From NCBI GenBank assembly GCA_021769295.1, contig JAETTD010000008.1, positions 30,869 through 94,868 of the forward strand: 64,000 bases of DNA. The letters run 5' to 3'. Of this stretch, positions 1-9,371 are shown piece by piece (within the stretch, counting starts at the first letter, position 1; each line of letters opens with the position of its first letter). This DNA is from Bacillota bacterium. GTDB taxonomy: Bacteria > Bacillota > Clostridia > Peptostreptococcales > Anaerovoracaceae. The position numbers and the translations under genes are program-made. Under the pieces are notes generated by a model that searched no databases, had not been told where the DNA came from, and saw only the letters and a list, made by a program, of their open reading frames with translations.

Positions 1-459
1 CGTATATTCATTATAACGATTTCTTACATTTTCTTTTAAAGAATCGGTGGAATCATGCCTGTAAGCATCCAAAAGGACTATATGATAATCAGGATTTAAG
101 AGCGATTGGTTATCATACTGCCCGTGTATGTCGGCCAGCTTGGCAGAAACCTTGTTTATCTGAGAAAGGGTGACGATTTCGCCGTTAATTTTGCACAGGT
201 TTTTTCCGGCAGAGGAAATTTCCCTCGTTATTACAAATTCGTCGTCTCCGAGAGAGCCTACAAGCTGAATCACGGCTTTGTCGGTGCCGGTTCTGACGTA
301 GGATGAATCTGCACGGCTTCCGAGGGCAAGGCTGACAGCCTCGATTACTATGGATTTTCCGGCGCCGGTTTCTCCGGTTATTATATTGAGACCGTCGTTA
401 AAATCAATTTCTGCATTTTTGATTATGGCAAAGTTTTTAATGCTGATATGACTAATCAT
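1..459 (-). CDS. recN: DNA repair protein RecN, N-terminal part (cut by window edge)
   Basis: The minus strand is open from an ATG at 459-457 to the window edge, giving the first 153 residues. They begin with the SMC/RecN-type ABC head: a strand reading ISIKNFAIIKNAEIDF, then a Walker A motif ITGETGAGKS near residues 29-38. RecN is an SMC-like ATPase acting early in double-strand-break repair, normally about 560 residues, so roughly three quarters lie outside the window. The start overlaps the argR stop by eight bases, which implies translational coupling. The argR-recN order is widely conserved in Firmicutes. The product name is secure; the rest of the gene cannot be judged. Confidence 0.93.
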   Translation of the reverse strand, partial: MISHISIKNFAIIKNAEIDFNDGLNIITGETGAGKSIVIEAVSLALGSRADSSYVRTGTDKAVIQLVGSLGDDEFVITREISSAGKNLCKINGEIVTLSQINKVSAKLADIHGQYDNQSLLNPDYHIVLLDAYRHDSTDSLKENVRNRYNEYT

Positions 460-919
460 TTTTTGTCCTCGTGTAAAGCATCTCCTTAAATCTGTCTAAT
501 ATTATGGGAACGCTTTCTTCGGAATCGGCAAGTAAAAACAAGGTGTTGTCACCGGCGATGCTTCCTATGATATGCGTTATTCCACAGTTGTCGATTGCTT
601 CGCCTGCTGCGTTGGCGCATCCCGATAAAGTTTTAACCACTACAATGTTGCCTGATGCATCGAAAGACGTTATGGTCTCTCTGAAAATTTTTGTAAACCT
701 GTCAGAAGCAGGCGTGTCCTTGGACTTGTTGGAGGCATATTTGTATTTGCCACCGGATGAAAGCACTTTTACCAGCTGCAGCTCCTTAATATCTCTGGAA
801 ACCGTGGCCTGAGTGACGTTGTAGCCGTTTTCCTTTAATAGGGCTGCTAAATTTTCCTGAGTGTCAATTTCGTAGGTATTGATTAGCTCAAGAATTTTAT
901 TTTGTCTTGAATAACGCAT
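452..919 (-). CDS. argR: Arginine repressor ArgR/AhrC
   Basis: 155 residues, the usual ArgR length. A DNA-binding winged helix occupies about residues 1-70, with the family signature TQATVSRDIKEL. The C-terminal oligomerisation and arginine-binding domain follows, with GCANAAGEAID and IAGDNTLFLLA. The start at 919 is preferred over an in-frame ATG six codons upstream, because AGGAG lies seven bases before it and the upstream ATG has no ribosome site. ArgR represses arginine biosynthesis and activates catabolism in response to arginine. It overlaps recN by eight bases and is divergent from ruvC, so the 920-1047 gap carries both promoters. Confidence 0.95.
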   Translation of the reverse strand: MRYSRQNKILELINTYEIDTQENLAALLKENGYNVTQATVSRDIKELQLVKVLSSGGKYKYASNKSKDTPASDRFTKIFRETITSFDASGNIVVVKTLSGCANAAGEAIDNCGITHIIGSIAGDNTLFLLADSEESVPIILDRFKEMLYTRTKND

Positions 920-985
920 AAAGAAACTCCTTTGCATAAATATAATTCTAAAGAAATTTTAACACAGCCACTTTTCCTTTGCAAG

Positions 986-1014
986 TAGACAAACGAATGT
1001 TTGTATGTTATAAT
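986..1014 (+). promoter_or_regulatory. ruvC promoter with a candidate LexA/SOS operator
   Basis: TAGACA (986-991) and TATAAT (1009-1014) are separated by 17 bases. The spacer holds a perfect inverted repeat, ACAAAC-GAAT-GTTTGT (989-1004). It has the geometry of the Gram-positive LexA box (GAAC-N4-GTTC) with one changed base in each arm. A second partial match, GAAC-AGAG-GTTG, lies at 1032-1043 over the ribosome site. ruvAB is SOS-controlled in Bacillus subtilis, so LexA control is plausible, but this is inference. Confidence 0.5.
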
Positions 1015-1047
1015 TTTTTGAAGCGAAAAACGAACAGAGGTTGAAAA

Positions 1048-1542
1048 ATGCGGATTTTAGGTATAGACCCCGGATATGCGATTCTTGGGTACGGTATAAT
1101 AGATGTGAAAGGAAACAGATTTTCCGTGGTGGATTACGGCGCAATCCTGACGGATGCTTCCATGGAAATGCCTATCAGACTGCAGGCGCTGTATAGCGGG
1201 CTTAAAGAACTTATACATAAATACAAACCGGATGAGGCTTCTATTGAAGAGCTCTTTTTTAATAACAACGCAAAAACCGCCATATTGGTGGGGGAAGCGA
1301 GAGGCGTTGCGGTCCTGGCATGTGCAGACGGCAATCTTAAAATAGGCGAGTATACGCCGCTCCAGATAAAACAGGCGCTTGTCGGATACGGAAGAGCTGA
1401 TAAAAAGCAGGTGCAGTACATGGTTAAAACCATGCTGAATCTGGAATCGGTGCCAAAACCCGATGATACCGCCGATGCACTGGCGGCGGCGATTTGTCAT
1501 GCCCACTCGGCAGGTAAAAGAGATATTTTGAAAGGCAGGTAG
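1048..1542 (+). CDS. ruvC: Crossover junction endodeoxyribonuclease RuvC
   Basis: 164 residues, normal for RuvC. This dimeric Mg-dependent nuclease makes the paired nicks that resolve Holliday junctions, working with RuvAB. The RNase H-like catalytic acids are visible: Asp7 in ILGIDPG, Glu near 67-68 in SIEELFF, and the PDDTADALA pair near residues 138-141. The ATG at 1048 follows an AGAGG site. It is first in a tight run ruvC-ruvA-ruvB; the gap to ruvA is only four bases, so co-translation is likely. Clostridia carry RuvC, whereas Bacillus relies on RecU, which agrees with the taxonomic reading of the window. Confidence 0.97.
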   Translation: MRILGIDPGYAILGYGIIDVKGNRFSVVDYGAILTDASMEMPIRLQALYSGLKELIHKYKPDEASIEELFFNNNAKTAILVGEARGVAVLACADGNLKIGEYTPLQIKQALVGYGRADKKQVQYMVKTMLNLESVPKPDDTADALAAAICHAHSAGKRDILKGR

Positions 1543-1546
1543 GCAA

Positions 1547-2146
1547 GTGATAAGATATGTAAAGGGAACCTACAGCATGAATGTAAACGGAGGAATAGTG
1601 GTTGAAACCCAGTCAGGACTGGGGCTTGAGATATTTCTGCCTGTAAATTCTCCCATATATAAATACGGAGAGGGCGAGACCATAAAAGTTTACACTTCTA
1701 TGATAGTTAAAGAGGATGATATAAGTCTTTACGGATTTCATAACAGGGAAAGCCTTGAAGTCTTTGAAAAACTCATAACCGTAAGCGGTGTCGGAGCAAA
1801 GGGCGCCATGTCTCTTCTCGGGACGCTGGATTCGGACGAGCTGAAAAGAGCAATAGCCTTTGAAGATGCCAAAGAAATCAGCCGCGCCAACGGAATAGGC
1901 AAAAAGACGGCGGAGCGTATAATCCTCGAATTAAAAGACAAGCTGGGCAAGCTTGAACAATCGGTTTCGGCTCCGCAGATGCCTTCCGGCGCCGGAATTA
2001 CGGCGGACAGCAGGACAGAGGCGATAAACGCTTTGATTGCACTTGGATATACAAAGGCGGAAGCCTTCAATGCGGTAGCTTCAATAAACGATGAAGGCCT
2101 GTCAAGCGAAGAATATATTAAAAAAGCTCTTAAAAATCTGTTTTAG
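1547..2146 (+). CDS. ruvA: Holliday junction branch migration protein RuvA
   Basis: 199 residues. RuvA forms the tetrameric platform that binds the four-way junction and recruits the RuvB motor. Domain I, an OB fold with LYGFHNRE, covers about residues 1-62. Domain II has two helix-hairpin-helix motifs (VSGVGAKGAMSLL and ANGIGKKTAERI). Domain III, which contacts RuvB, is the last 50 residues (ALGYTKAEA). The start is GTG, four bases after the ruvC stop. No anomalies are seen. Confidence 0.97.
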   Translation: MIRYVKGTYSMNVNGGIVVETQSGLGLEIFLPVNSPIYKYGEGETIKVYTSMIVKEDDISLYGFHNRESLEVFEKLITVSGVGAKGAMSLLGTLDSDELKRAIAFEDAKEISRANGIGKKTAERIILELKDKLGKLEQSVSAPQMPSGAGITADSRTEAINALIALGYTKAEAFNAVASINDEGLSSEEYIKKALKNLF

Positions 2147-2165
2147 AGCAATCGAAAGGTAACTT

Positions 2166-3173
2166 ATGGATAACGAAAGAATAACATCTGCCAATATAAG
2201 CCCGGGAGAGCTTAGGCAGGAAACCAATCTCAGACCGCAGAGGCTTGAGGATTATATTGGACAGCACAGCGCAAAGGATAACTTAAAAGTTTTTATAGAA
2301 GCCGCCAAGCTCAGAGGAGAACCTCTTGACCACGTCTTGTTTTACGGTCCTCCGGGACTCGGCAAGACTACCATGGCGGGGATAATAGCCAATGAACTGG
2401 GAGTTGATATAAAGATTACATCGGGGCCTGCCATAGACAGGGCGGGAGATTTGGCCGCAATTCTTACAAACCTTAACGAAAACGATGTGCTGTTTATAGA
2501 CGAAATACACAGGCTCAACCGCTCGGTAGAGGAAGTTCTCTACTCTGCTATGGAGGATTTTGCCCTGGATATAATAATAGGCAAAGGCCCGTCGGCTCGT
2601 TCCATAAGGCTGGATTTATCAAAATTCACCCTCATAGGTGCGACCACGAGAGCAGGAAGCCTGTCTGCGCCCCTCAGGGACAGATTCGGAGTGCTCAGCA
2701 AATTTGAACTTTATACAGACGAAGAACTGGCCGAAATTATAAGAAGGTCTGCAAAAATCCTCGGTATAGATGCGGATGACGAGTCTATACTGGAAATGGC
2801 AAAACGCTCACGTGGAACCCCTCGTGTTGCCAATAGGATTTTAAAGCGAATACGTGATTTTTCACAGGTAAAAGGCAACGGAACCATAGATAAAGCTGTT
2901 ACAATAGAGGGACTTGACGCCTTGGGTATCGACTGTATGGGACTTGAGCGCTTAGACAGAGAAATCCTTCTGGCCATAATTCAGCGTTTTAACGGCGGTC
3001 CTGTGGGAATCGATACAATAGCCGCTTCCATAGGAGAGGAGCGGGTTACCATAGAAGAAGCCTACGAGCCTTATCTGCTGCAGATAGGATTTTTAAGCAG
3101 GACACCAAAGGGCAGAACAGTAACAAATTTGGCGTATAAGCATTTGGGAATTACGCCGCCGGAAGAAGAATAG
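2166..3173 (+). CDS. ruvB: Holliday junction branch migration ATPase RuvB
   Basis: 335 residues, the family norm. RuvB is the hexameric AAA+ motor that drives branch migration on RuvA-bound junctions. Visible motifs are Walker [10 protein letters not shown] (near residues 59-67), Walker [10 protein letters not shown], sensor 1 LIGATTRAG, the arginine-finger region APLRDRFG, and a C-terminal winged helix ending FLSRTPKGR. It lies 19 bases after ruvA and 16 before queA, within one probable transcript running to tgt. Confidence 0.98.
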   Translation: MDNERITSANISPGELRQETNLRPQRLEDYIGQHSAKDNLKVFIEAAKLRGEPLDHVLFYGPPGLGKTTMAGIIANELGVDIKITSGPAIDRAGDLAAILTNLNENDVLFIDEIHRLNRSVEEVLYSAMEDFALDIIIGKGPSARSIRLDLSKFTLIGATTRAGSLSAPLRDRFGVLSKFELYTDEELAEIIRRSAKILGIDADDESILEMAKRSRGTPRVANRILKRIRDFSQVKGNGTIDKAVTIEGLDALGIDCMGLERLDREILLAIIQRFNGGPVGIDTIAASIGEERVTIEEAYEPYLLQIGFLSRTPKGRTVTNLAYKHLGITPPEEE

Positions 3174-3189
3174 TTTAACGGAGAAATTT

Positions 3190-4239
3190 ATGCATATTGA
3201 TGATTTTGATTATGAACTTCCCAAGGAACTGATAGCTCAAAGACCTATGGAGAAGAGGGACCAATGCAGGCTTATGGTTCTTGACAGAAAAGAAAAGACG
3301 ATAGAGCAAAAGACATTCTGCGATGTAATAGAATATTTGAGACCGGGAGACTGCCTTGTAATGAACGATTCCAAGGTAATACCGGCGAGGATTTTCGGAA
3401 TTAAGGAGGGTACCGGCGCCAAGGTTGAATTTTTACTTATTAAGCGGCTTAAAGGCGATGTATGGGAAACCATGGTCAGACCGGGCAAACGCCTTAAGGT
3501 AGGAGACAGCGTATCTTTTACGGAGGACGGAAGTTTTCGAGCTGTTATAAAGGATTACGGTGAAGACGGGACCAGACATGCGGAGTTTATCTATGACGGC
3601 ATATTTTTGGAGCGCCTTGAAGAAATCGGGCAGATGCCGCTGCCACCTTATATCGAAAGGCCCAGCGATGCAGAGGACAGGGATATGTATCAGACCGTAT
3701 ACGCCCACGAAGAAGGTTCCGTTGCAGCGCCTACGGCCGGACTGCACTTTACGGAAGAACTTCTCGAAAAGATAAGAGAAAAGGGTGTAAAGACGGCTTA
3801 TGTGACCCTTCACGTGGGCATAGGAACTTTCAGACCAGTCAAGACAGAAAACATCGAAGAACATCACATGCACTTTGAGGAATATTCCGTAAGCGAAGAA
3901 ACTGCGAAAATAGTAAATGAAACAATTGAAAACGGAGGCAGAATAATATCCGTTGGAACCACATCTACGAGAACTCTTGAGAGCGCTGCCAAAAGGTGCG
4001 GCAAAACCGGCGGGTACCGCCTTGAAGCAGGAAGCTCAAGCACCGGAATATTCATATATCCCGGGTATGAATTTAAACTGGTGGACGGACTTATCACCAA
4101 CTTTCATCTGCCTAAATCCACATTGCTGATGCTTATATCGGCCTTGTACGACAGAGAAGAAATACTCAAAGCATACGATATTGCCGTAAAGGAGAAATAC
4201 AGATTTTTCAGTTACGGCGATGCGATGCTGATAATATAG
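3190..4239 (+). CDS. queA: tRNA preQ1(34) S-adenosylmethionine ribosyltransferase-isomerase QueA
   Basis: 349 residues. QueA transfers and isomerises the ribosyl group of S-adenosylmethionine onto preQ1 at tRNA position 34, giving epoxyqueuosine. It begins with the characteristic [13 protein letters not shown] stretch. Conserved family blocks [31 protein letters not shown] and [10 protein letters not shown] follow, with [11 protein letters not shown] near the C-terminus. It lies directly upstream of tgt, which performs the preceding step, as is common in Firmicutes. No preQ1-type leader is visible ahead of it; the gene is simply read through from ruvB. Confidence 0.97.
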   Translation: MHIDDFDYELPKELIAQRPMEKRDQCRLMVLDRKEKTIEQKTFCDVIEYLRPGDCLVMNDSKVIPARIFGIKEGTGAKVEFLLIKRLKGDVWETMVRPGKRLKVGDSVSFTEDGSFRAVIKDYGEDGTRHAEFIYDGIFLERLEEIGQMPLPPYIERPSDAEDRDMYQTVYAHEEGSVAAPTAGLHFTEELLEKIREKGVKTAYVTLHVGIGTFRPVKTENIEEHHMHFEEYSVSEETAKIVNETIENGGRIISVGTTSTRTLESAAKRCGKTGGYRLEAGSSSTGIFIYPGYEFKLVDGLITNFHLPKSTLLMLISALYDREEILKAYDIAVKEKYRFFSYGDAMLII

Positions 4240-5376
<1,137 letters not shown>

Positions 5377-5440
5377 CCGGGTTTTGAGAAACAGTAGAAA
5401 ATATAGGAAAATAGTGGAAAACGGGAGGTAGTTTACAATA

Positions 5441-6601
5441 ATGGAAATTTGTAAACATAATGAATTCTGCGGGGGATGCATATACCAAGGATGCGATTAC
5501 GACAGTCAGCTGGAAATTAAGAAAAATGAAGTGCTTGAGCTTTTAGATAAGAAGGGCGTCAAGCCTGAGTTCATAGATGAAATCGAAGGTTGCCCCAAAC
5601 AATACAGGTACCGCAACAAAATGGAATACACCTTTGGCGACATGGTAAAAGACGGTGAGATGACTCTGGGAATGCATAAAAAAGGAAACTTCATGTCCAT
5701 AATAACCGTTGATGAATGCCAGCTTGTAGATGAGGATTTTAACAGGATTTTGAGCTACACACTTGATTTTGCAAAAGAAAGAGGCTATAAATTCTATCAC
5801 AAGAAAACTCACAAAGGCCTTTTGCGAAATCTCATCGTAAGGAAAGGTGAGCGAACAGGGGAACTGTTGGTCAATATAGTCACATCGTCTGAAGAGGGCT
5901 TTGACGAAGAAGCCTTTGCGTCCGGCCTCCTTGCGCTGGAGCTGAGCAATCACATAGTAGGTGTTCTTCGCACTTTCAATGACAATCTGGCCGATGCAGT
6001 AGTGTGCCAGTCTCTTAAAGCGCTGTGGGGAAGAGACTACTATAATGAAAGAATTCTGAACCTGAATTTTAAAGTCAGCGCCTTTTCCTTTTTCCAGACT
6101 AACGTCGAAGCCGTCGAAAGACTTTACACCGAAGCGCTGGATTTGATAGATGAACTTGACGGAAAGACCGTCTTTGATTTATACTGCGGAACCGGCACCA
6201 TAAGCCAGATCATGGCTTTGAAAGCTAAAAGTGTGGTTGGTATAGAGCTGGTTCCCGAAGCAGTTGAGGCCGCAAAAGCCAACGCTGCCTTAAACGGACT
6301 TGATAATTGCAGGTTTATTGCAGGCGACGTCTTCGAGGTGCTAAAGACAGTGGAACAAAAGCCAGACGTAATAGTGGTCGACCCGCCACGGGTGGGAATT
6401 CAGCCTAAAGCCCTTGACAAAATACTTGAATACGGCGTTAGCCAGATTGTGTATGTTTCCTGCAACCCAAAGACTTTGGTTGAGAACATAAAGTACATGG
6501 AGTATTACGGATACAGGTGCAAATACCTGAAACCGTTTGATAACTTTCCGTTTACGAAACATTGTGAAACAATCGCGTTGCTTCAGAAGAATGATAATTA
6601 A
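5441..6601 (+). CDS. rlmD: 23S rRNA (uracil-C5)-methyltransferase, RlmD/RumA family
   Basis: 386 residues, shorter than the 440-460 of forms with an N-terminal TRAM domain, which is absent here. Near the N-terminus C4, C10, C13 and C18 can ligate the 4Fe-4S cluster of this family. The methyltransferase fold holds FDLYCGTGTIS (SAM site), VVVDPPRVG and VYVSCNPKT with the nucleophilic cysteine. It ends with FTKHCETIALL, the conserved HxET block. Which uridine is methylated cannot be read from the sequence. The first accessory gene begins 22 bases downstream, and the 3' end of a second gene of this family is stranded at 8776-9153. Confidence 0.9.
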   Translation: MEICKHNEFCGGCIYQGCDYDSQLEIKKNEVLELLDKKGVKPEFIDEIEGCPKQYRYRNKMEYTFGDMVKDGEMTLGMHKKGNFMSIITVDECQLVDEDFNRILSYTLDFAKERGYKFYHKKTHKGLLRNLIVRKGERTGELLVNIVTSSEEGFDEEAFASGLLALELSNHIVGVLRTFNDNLADAVVCQSLKALWGRDYYNERILNLNFKVSAFSFFQTNVEAVERLYTEALDLIDELDGKTVFDLYCGTGTISQIMALKAKSVVGIELVPEAVEAAKANAALNGLDNCRFIAGDVFEVLKTVEQKPDVIVVDPPRVGIQPKALDKILEYGVSQIVYVSCNPKTLVENIKYMEYYGYRCKYLKPFDNFPFTKHCETIALLQKNDN

Positions 6602-6623
6602 AGAGAGGGAATGGAGAATAAAT

Positions 6624-7142
6624 ATGAAGGATTGGAAAGATGTTACTGAGGAAACGCTTAAACAGTTATATTATGATGAAGAAATGACAGATAGTCTTAT
6701 TGCAGAAAAATACGGAGTTACAAAAGCGCAGGTGCGATATAAACGTAATAAATTCGGAATTTCCTTAAAAAATAAGATATATGACAGAGTTGTTTCGCAA
6801 AATAGTGAACTTTTTGAAAAACTGAATAGAGATTCTAAAGAAAGGCTTTTAAAAGAGGAAAACATTGACGGGATTGCTAAAGCATTGACTCATTATGCAT
6901 TTAGAAATGGTCCCGTCGAAGATATGCATGCGGATGGCAAATTATCACAGAATGACATGAAAGAGTTGAATAAATATATGGTAAATCGTCTGGCAGGAAT
7001 ATTGGTTGCAATATACGAAGAAAGATGGTTGCAGTTAGAATTATTGTATGCATTTCTTCAGCAGTATGGTATGGATTGGGACAAAGCAGAACCTGATATG
7101 GAGGAATTGGATTTAATTTGGAACATAGTTTTCAAGAAATAA
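6624..7142 (+). CDS. Unknown protein with N-terminal helix-turn-helix
   Basis: 172 residues from the ATG at 6624, which follows a GGAG site. A longer in-frame start inside rlmD is less likely. Residues about 10-50 (EETLKQLYYDEEMTDSLIAE, then YGVTKAQVRYKRNKFGI) look like a helix-turn-helix of the kind that reads spaced k-mers. The rest is helical and charged with no motif I recognise. It may be a regulator belonging to the island that starts here. Codon use is more AT-rich than in rlmD. Function unknown. Confidence 0.6.
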   Translation: MKDWKDVTEETLKQLYYDEEMTDSLIAEKYGVTKAQVRYKRNKFGISLKNKIYDRVVSQNSELFEKLNRDSKERLLKEENIDGIAKALTHYAFRNGPVEDMHADGKLSQNDMKELNKYMVNRLAGILVAIYEERWLQLELLYAFLQQYGMDWDKAEPDMEELDLIWNIVFKK

Positions 7143-7153
7143 AGCAAGTGTAG

Positions 7154-7309
7154 TTTTCCAAGGAAAACAGTTTGGAGTATGTATATTACGATATTGGGCA
7201 TCAAATACATTTTACATTCAACGAAGAACATTTCCGAGTTGATTTGGCCCTGTATAATCGTTTATTGAGATGTAGTCAAGGGTATAGTGAAAGGTATAAA
7301 AGAAAATGA
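7154..7309 (+). pseudogene. Remnant of a YhcG/DUF1016-type PDDEXK nuclease C-terminal domain
   Basis: One frame is open from 7154 to a TGA at 7307-7309. It contains HFTFNEEHFRVDLALYNRLL, which closely resembles the core of the YhcG C-terminal nuclease domain (DLxFYNRLLRC followed by an ELK/DLK catalytic strand). The catalytic strand and everything upstream are missing, and no good start codon is present apart from a TTG at 7172. The end overlaps the next ATG by four bases. I read it as a decayed fragment, not an active gene. Confidence 0.55.
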
Positions 7310-8154
7310 AGTGGACCAAAGAAAAAATAAACAAGCAAAAAGCCTATTTTAGGGAACAGCGTAAAGATCCTACAGGGAAGTTTACTGAATTTGTTGTTAG
7401 AACATATTATTTTTTATACAAAATTTGCTCTGAAACAGAAAATAGAATGGTTCGCAGCAATGTTACATATCGAAAAGAGCTAATTGATTTTGTATATAAA
7501 GGTATATACAATGAGCCTGACCACATGGCACAATCCGTCATAGATGACTGCATAACAAACCTAAAGGAGATGTCGTATATTGGATTTAGAAAAATATCAG
7601 ATAAATGGATGATTTATATCAAGAGTAATTTGGATTTTTTGCTGTTTGGGGAGCATGAAAAGTATTTGGAAACTTTAAATATAACTAATGATTTTATGGC
7701 AGAAAATGATTTGCCATGTGTTGATAAAACAGAAAATAATAATACTTTGAAAATTTATAGATATAAAAAGAAATGCTATAAGTGCGGAAATGAAACAGAT
7801 ATACTGACATACATAACGTATTCTGATAATTTATCAGAAAGTATGGTATATCCATGGGATAAAAGGAGAGCATTAAATGATCAAGATATTTTTGCACATT
7901 TAAGTGACCCTTCGATTGAATATTATGGAATTAACGTTATAGGTGATATTGAATCTTTTGATAAAGAAATGCTGGCATTGTACCCGGAGCAAATTGCAAT
8001 TAGATATAGCAATATAACAAAGACTAAATATCCTATGAATATTTGTTCGCATTGTGGCGCAATACAGGGAAAATATTATGTATATAGGGATATTAACACA
8101 TATATAACCCAAATGAAGCCGCTTGAATTATTTGCGGAATTTAATAAATTATAA
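7306..8154 (+). CDS. Unknown protein with paired CxxC zinc-ribbon motifs
   Basis: 282 residues. The N-terminal 110 residues are basic and helical and could be a winged helix (NVTYRKELIDFVYKGIYNEP). The C-terminal half carries CYKCGN and, about 90 residues later, CSHCGA, which together could bind one zinc. There is no signal peptide or membrane segment. The ribosome site GAAAGG is weak and the ATG overlaps the stop of the nuclease remnant. Codon use is AT-rich, like other island genes. I do not recognise the family; it may be cargo of a mobile element. Confidence 0.6.
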   Translation: MKWTKEKINKQKAYFREQRKDPTGKFTEFVVRTYYFLYKICSETENRMVRSNVTYRKELIDFVYKGIYNEPDHMAQSVIDDCITNLKEMSYIGFRKISDKWMIYIKSNLDFLLFGEHEKYLETLNITNDFMAENDLPCVDKTENNNTLKIYRYKKKCYKCGNETDILTYITYSDNLSESMVYPWDKRRALNDQDIFAHLSDPSIEYYGINVIGDIESFDKEMLALYPEQIAIRYSNITKTKYPMNICSHCGAIQGKYYVYRDINTYITQMKPLELFAEFNKL

Positions 8155-8165
8155 ACCTACAGCCC

Positions 8166-8214
8166 TTGAGAAAATCGGGGGCATTTGTTATAATAAGACC
8201 ATGAACAAACGTTC
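8166..8214 (+). promoter_or_regulatory. Strong promoter with a canonical Gram-positive SOS box
   Basis: TTGAGA (8166-8171) and TATAAT (8189-8194) are 17 bases apart. Nine bases downstream is GAAC-AAAC-GTTC (8203-8214), an exact match to the Bacillus-type LexA consensus GAAC-N4-GTTC. It stands 30 bases before the start of the broken rhuM gene. This predicts damage-inducible expression; LexA binding is inferred. Confidence 0.6.
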
Positions 8215-8244
8215 TGAAAAGGGAATCTGTTTTGGAGGTCAAAT

Positions 8245-8717
8245 ATGAACGACTTATCAGAAATGATCATATATACAACTGAAGATGGTTTGACTAAGGT
8301 TGATGTTAACTTGATGGTGATACTGTATGGTTAACACAAGACCAGATGGCTGAATTGTTTCAAAAAGCCAAATCAACAATTAACGAACATATAAGTAATG
8401 TGTATGAAGAGGGAGAATTAGATAAAGATAGTACAATGAGAAAATTCGGGATTTCCGAATTTTCTACAAAACCTACTAATTTTTATAACCTTGACGTTAT
8501 TATCTCTGTTGGATACCGTGTAAAATCCCAAAGAGGTGTTCAGTTTAGAATTTGGGCAACAAATATATTAAAAGAATATATGAGAAAAGGATTTGCCTTA
8601 TTTCGATTTGGCTGAAATTAGCGCTATTGAACATAAACCAATGAACTGGCACCAGTAGAAAAAGCATATTTAGAAACAGTAAAAGATATTTCTAAAAAAA
8701 CTAAAAATAAGAAATAG
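8245..8717 (+). pseudogene. Frameshifted RhuM-family gene
   Basis: Translation from the ATG at 8245 (site GGAGG) gives MNDLSEMIIYTTEDG and stops at 8334. A second frame continues the same protein as DGDTVWLTQDQMAELFQKAK and runs to 8615 through DVIISVGYRVKSQRGVQFR. This is the order of the Virulence_RhuM family, so a small deletion near 8310-8320 has broken it. A third frame, ELAPVEKAYLETVKDISKKT, ends at 8717 and may be a further remnant. Only about the first 120 of some 330 residues remain, so the gene is dead. It is paralogous to the intact copy at 9372. Confidence 0.75.
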
Positions 8718-8775
8718 CTTAGAACCATATTGTTGTAACTCAAAAAGTTGCACTAACAATGATACAACATTCAAG

Positions 8776-9153
8776 AATTGTGTCCGTTTAAACAATACGG
8801 CACATATTGAGACGGTTGTAATGCTTTCCCACAAAAAACCTGACAGCGTAATCAACGTAAAAGTGGAGTTTGGCGAGGGTGAGGGCAAAGTTCCGCTTGA
8901 TAATATTGCTAAGAGAGCCGCAGCATACAAGCCAAAAGAGCGAGTTACCTATAAGATGATTAAGGAGTACATAGAAGCGAAGTATGGCTTCAAGGTATAT
9001 ACCGCATATATCGCAGAGGTAAAGAGGGCTTTAGGCTTGCCGATGTATGATACACCTAATGCGGTAGAATAATTGAAACAGCCGAGGAAACACCCGACAC
9101 CAGAAAAGATCGAAGCAATCAAAGATGCTTTGAAGCATTTTGAGGTTATCTGA
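8776..9153 (+). pseudogene. Stranded C-terminus of a second 23S rRNA uracil methyltransferase (RumA family)
   Basis: One frame reads NNTAHIETVVMLSHKKPD, then VTYKMIKEYIEAKYGFKV, YIAEVKRALGLPMYD and finally EKIEAIKDALKHFEVI before TGA at 9151. This is the HxETV block plus the 80-100 residue tail found on many Firmicute RumA proteins. The SAM-binding body is missing. One nonsense codon (TAA at 9070) interrupts it where a glutamate is expected. It is not the missing end of the rlmD at 5441, which has its own short C-terminus. It probably marks the boundary of a mobile element; rumA 3' ends are known ICE insertion sites in streptococci. Confidence 0.65.
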
Positions 9154-9371
9154 TATGGATTTGGGAGATTAGAGTCATGAGTATAAAGCTAATTTCCAAG
9201 GATGACGGTTTGACGAAAGAAGTGGAAAAATTTATTCAACAATAAATAGAAGAACAGTTTAATGTGTTGGTGATGCGACTTAGAAAGGATTTATATAAAT
9301 AAAATCTGAACTTGGAAGGCAAAAGCGGTTTTGGTGTTTGAGTAACGATGAAAAATTATATGGGGAGGAAT
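9154..9371. other. Non-coding spacer between the rumA remnant and rhuM
   Basis: No convincing gene is present. A 22-codon open frame (9177-9245, MSIKLISKDDGLTKEVEKF) has an AGATTAGAG stretch upstream and may be another decayed element gene. Several stops in every frame suggest degraded sequence. Confidence 0.4.

Noticed and set aside
504..812. Plus-strand open frame opposite argR
   Set aside because: It has no ribosome site, no recognisable family and lies wholly inside argR, whose product is secure.
3174..3189. preQ1 riboswitch for queA-tgt
   Set aside because: The gap to ruvB is only 16 bases and there is no room or motif for an aptamer.
5441..9153. rlmD split by an inserted element, with its tail at 8776
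   Set aside because: The gene at 5441 has a complete HxET end and its own stop, so the tail at 8776 must come from a second gene.
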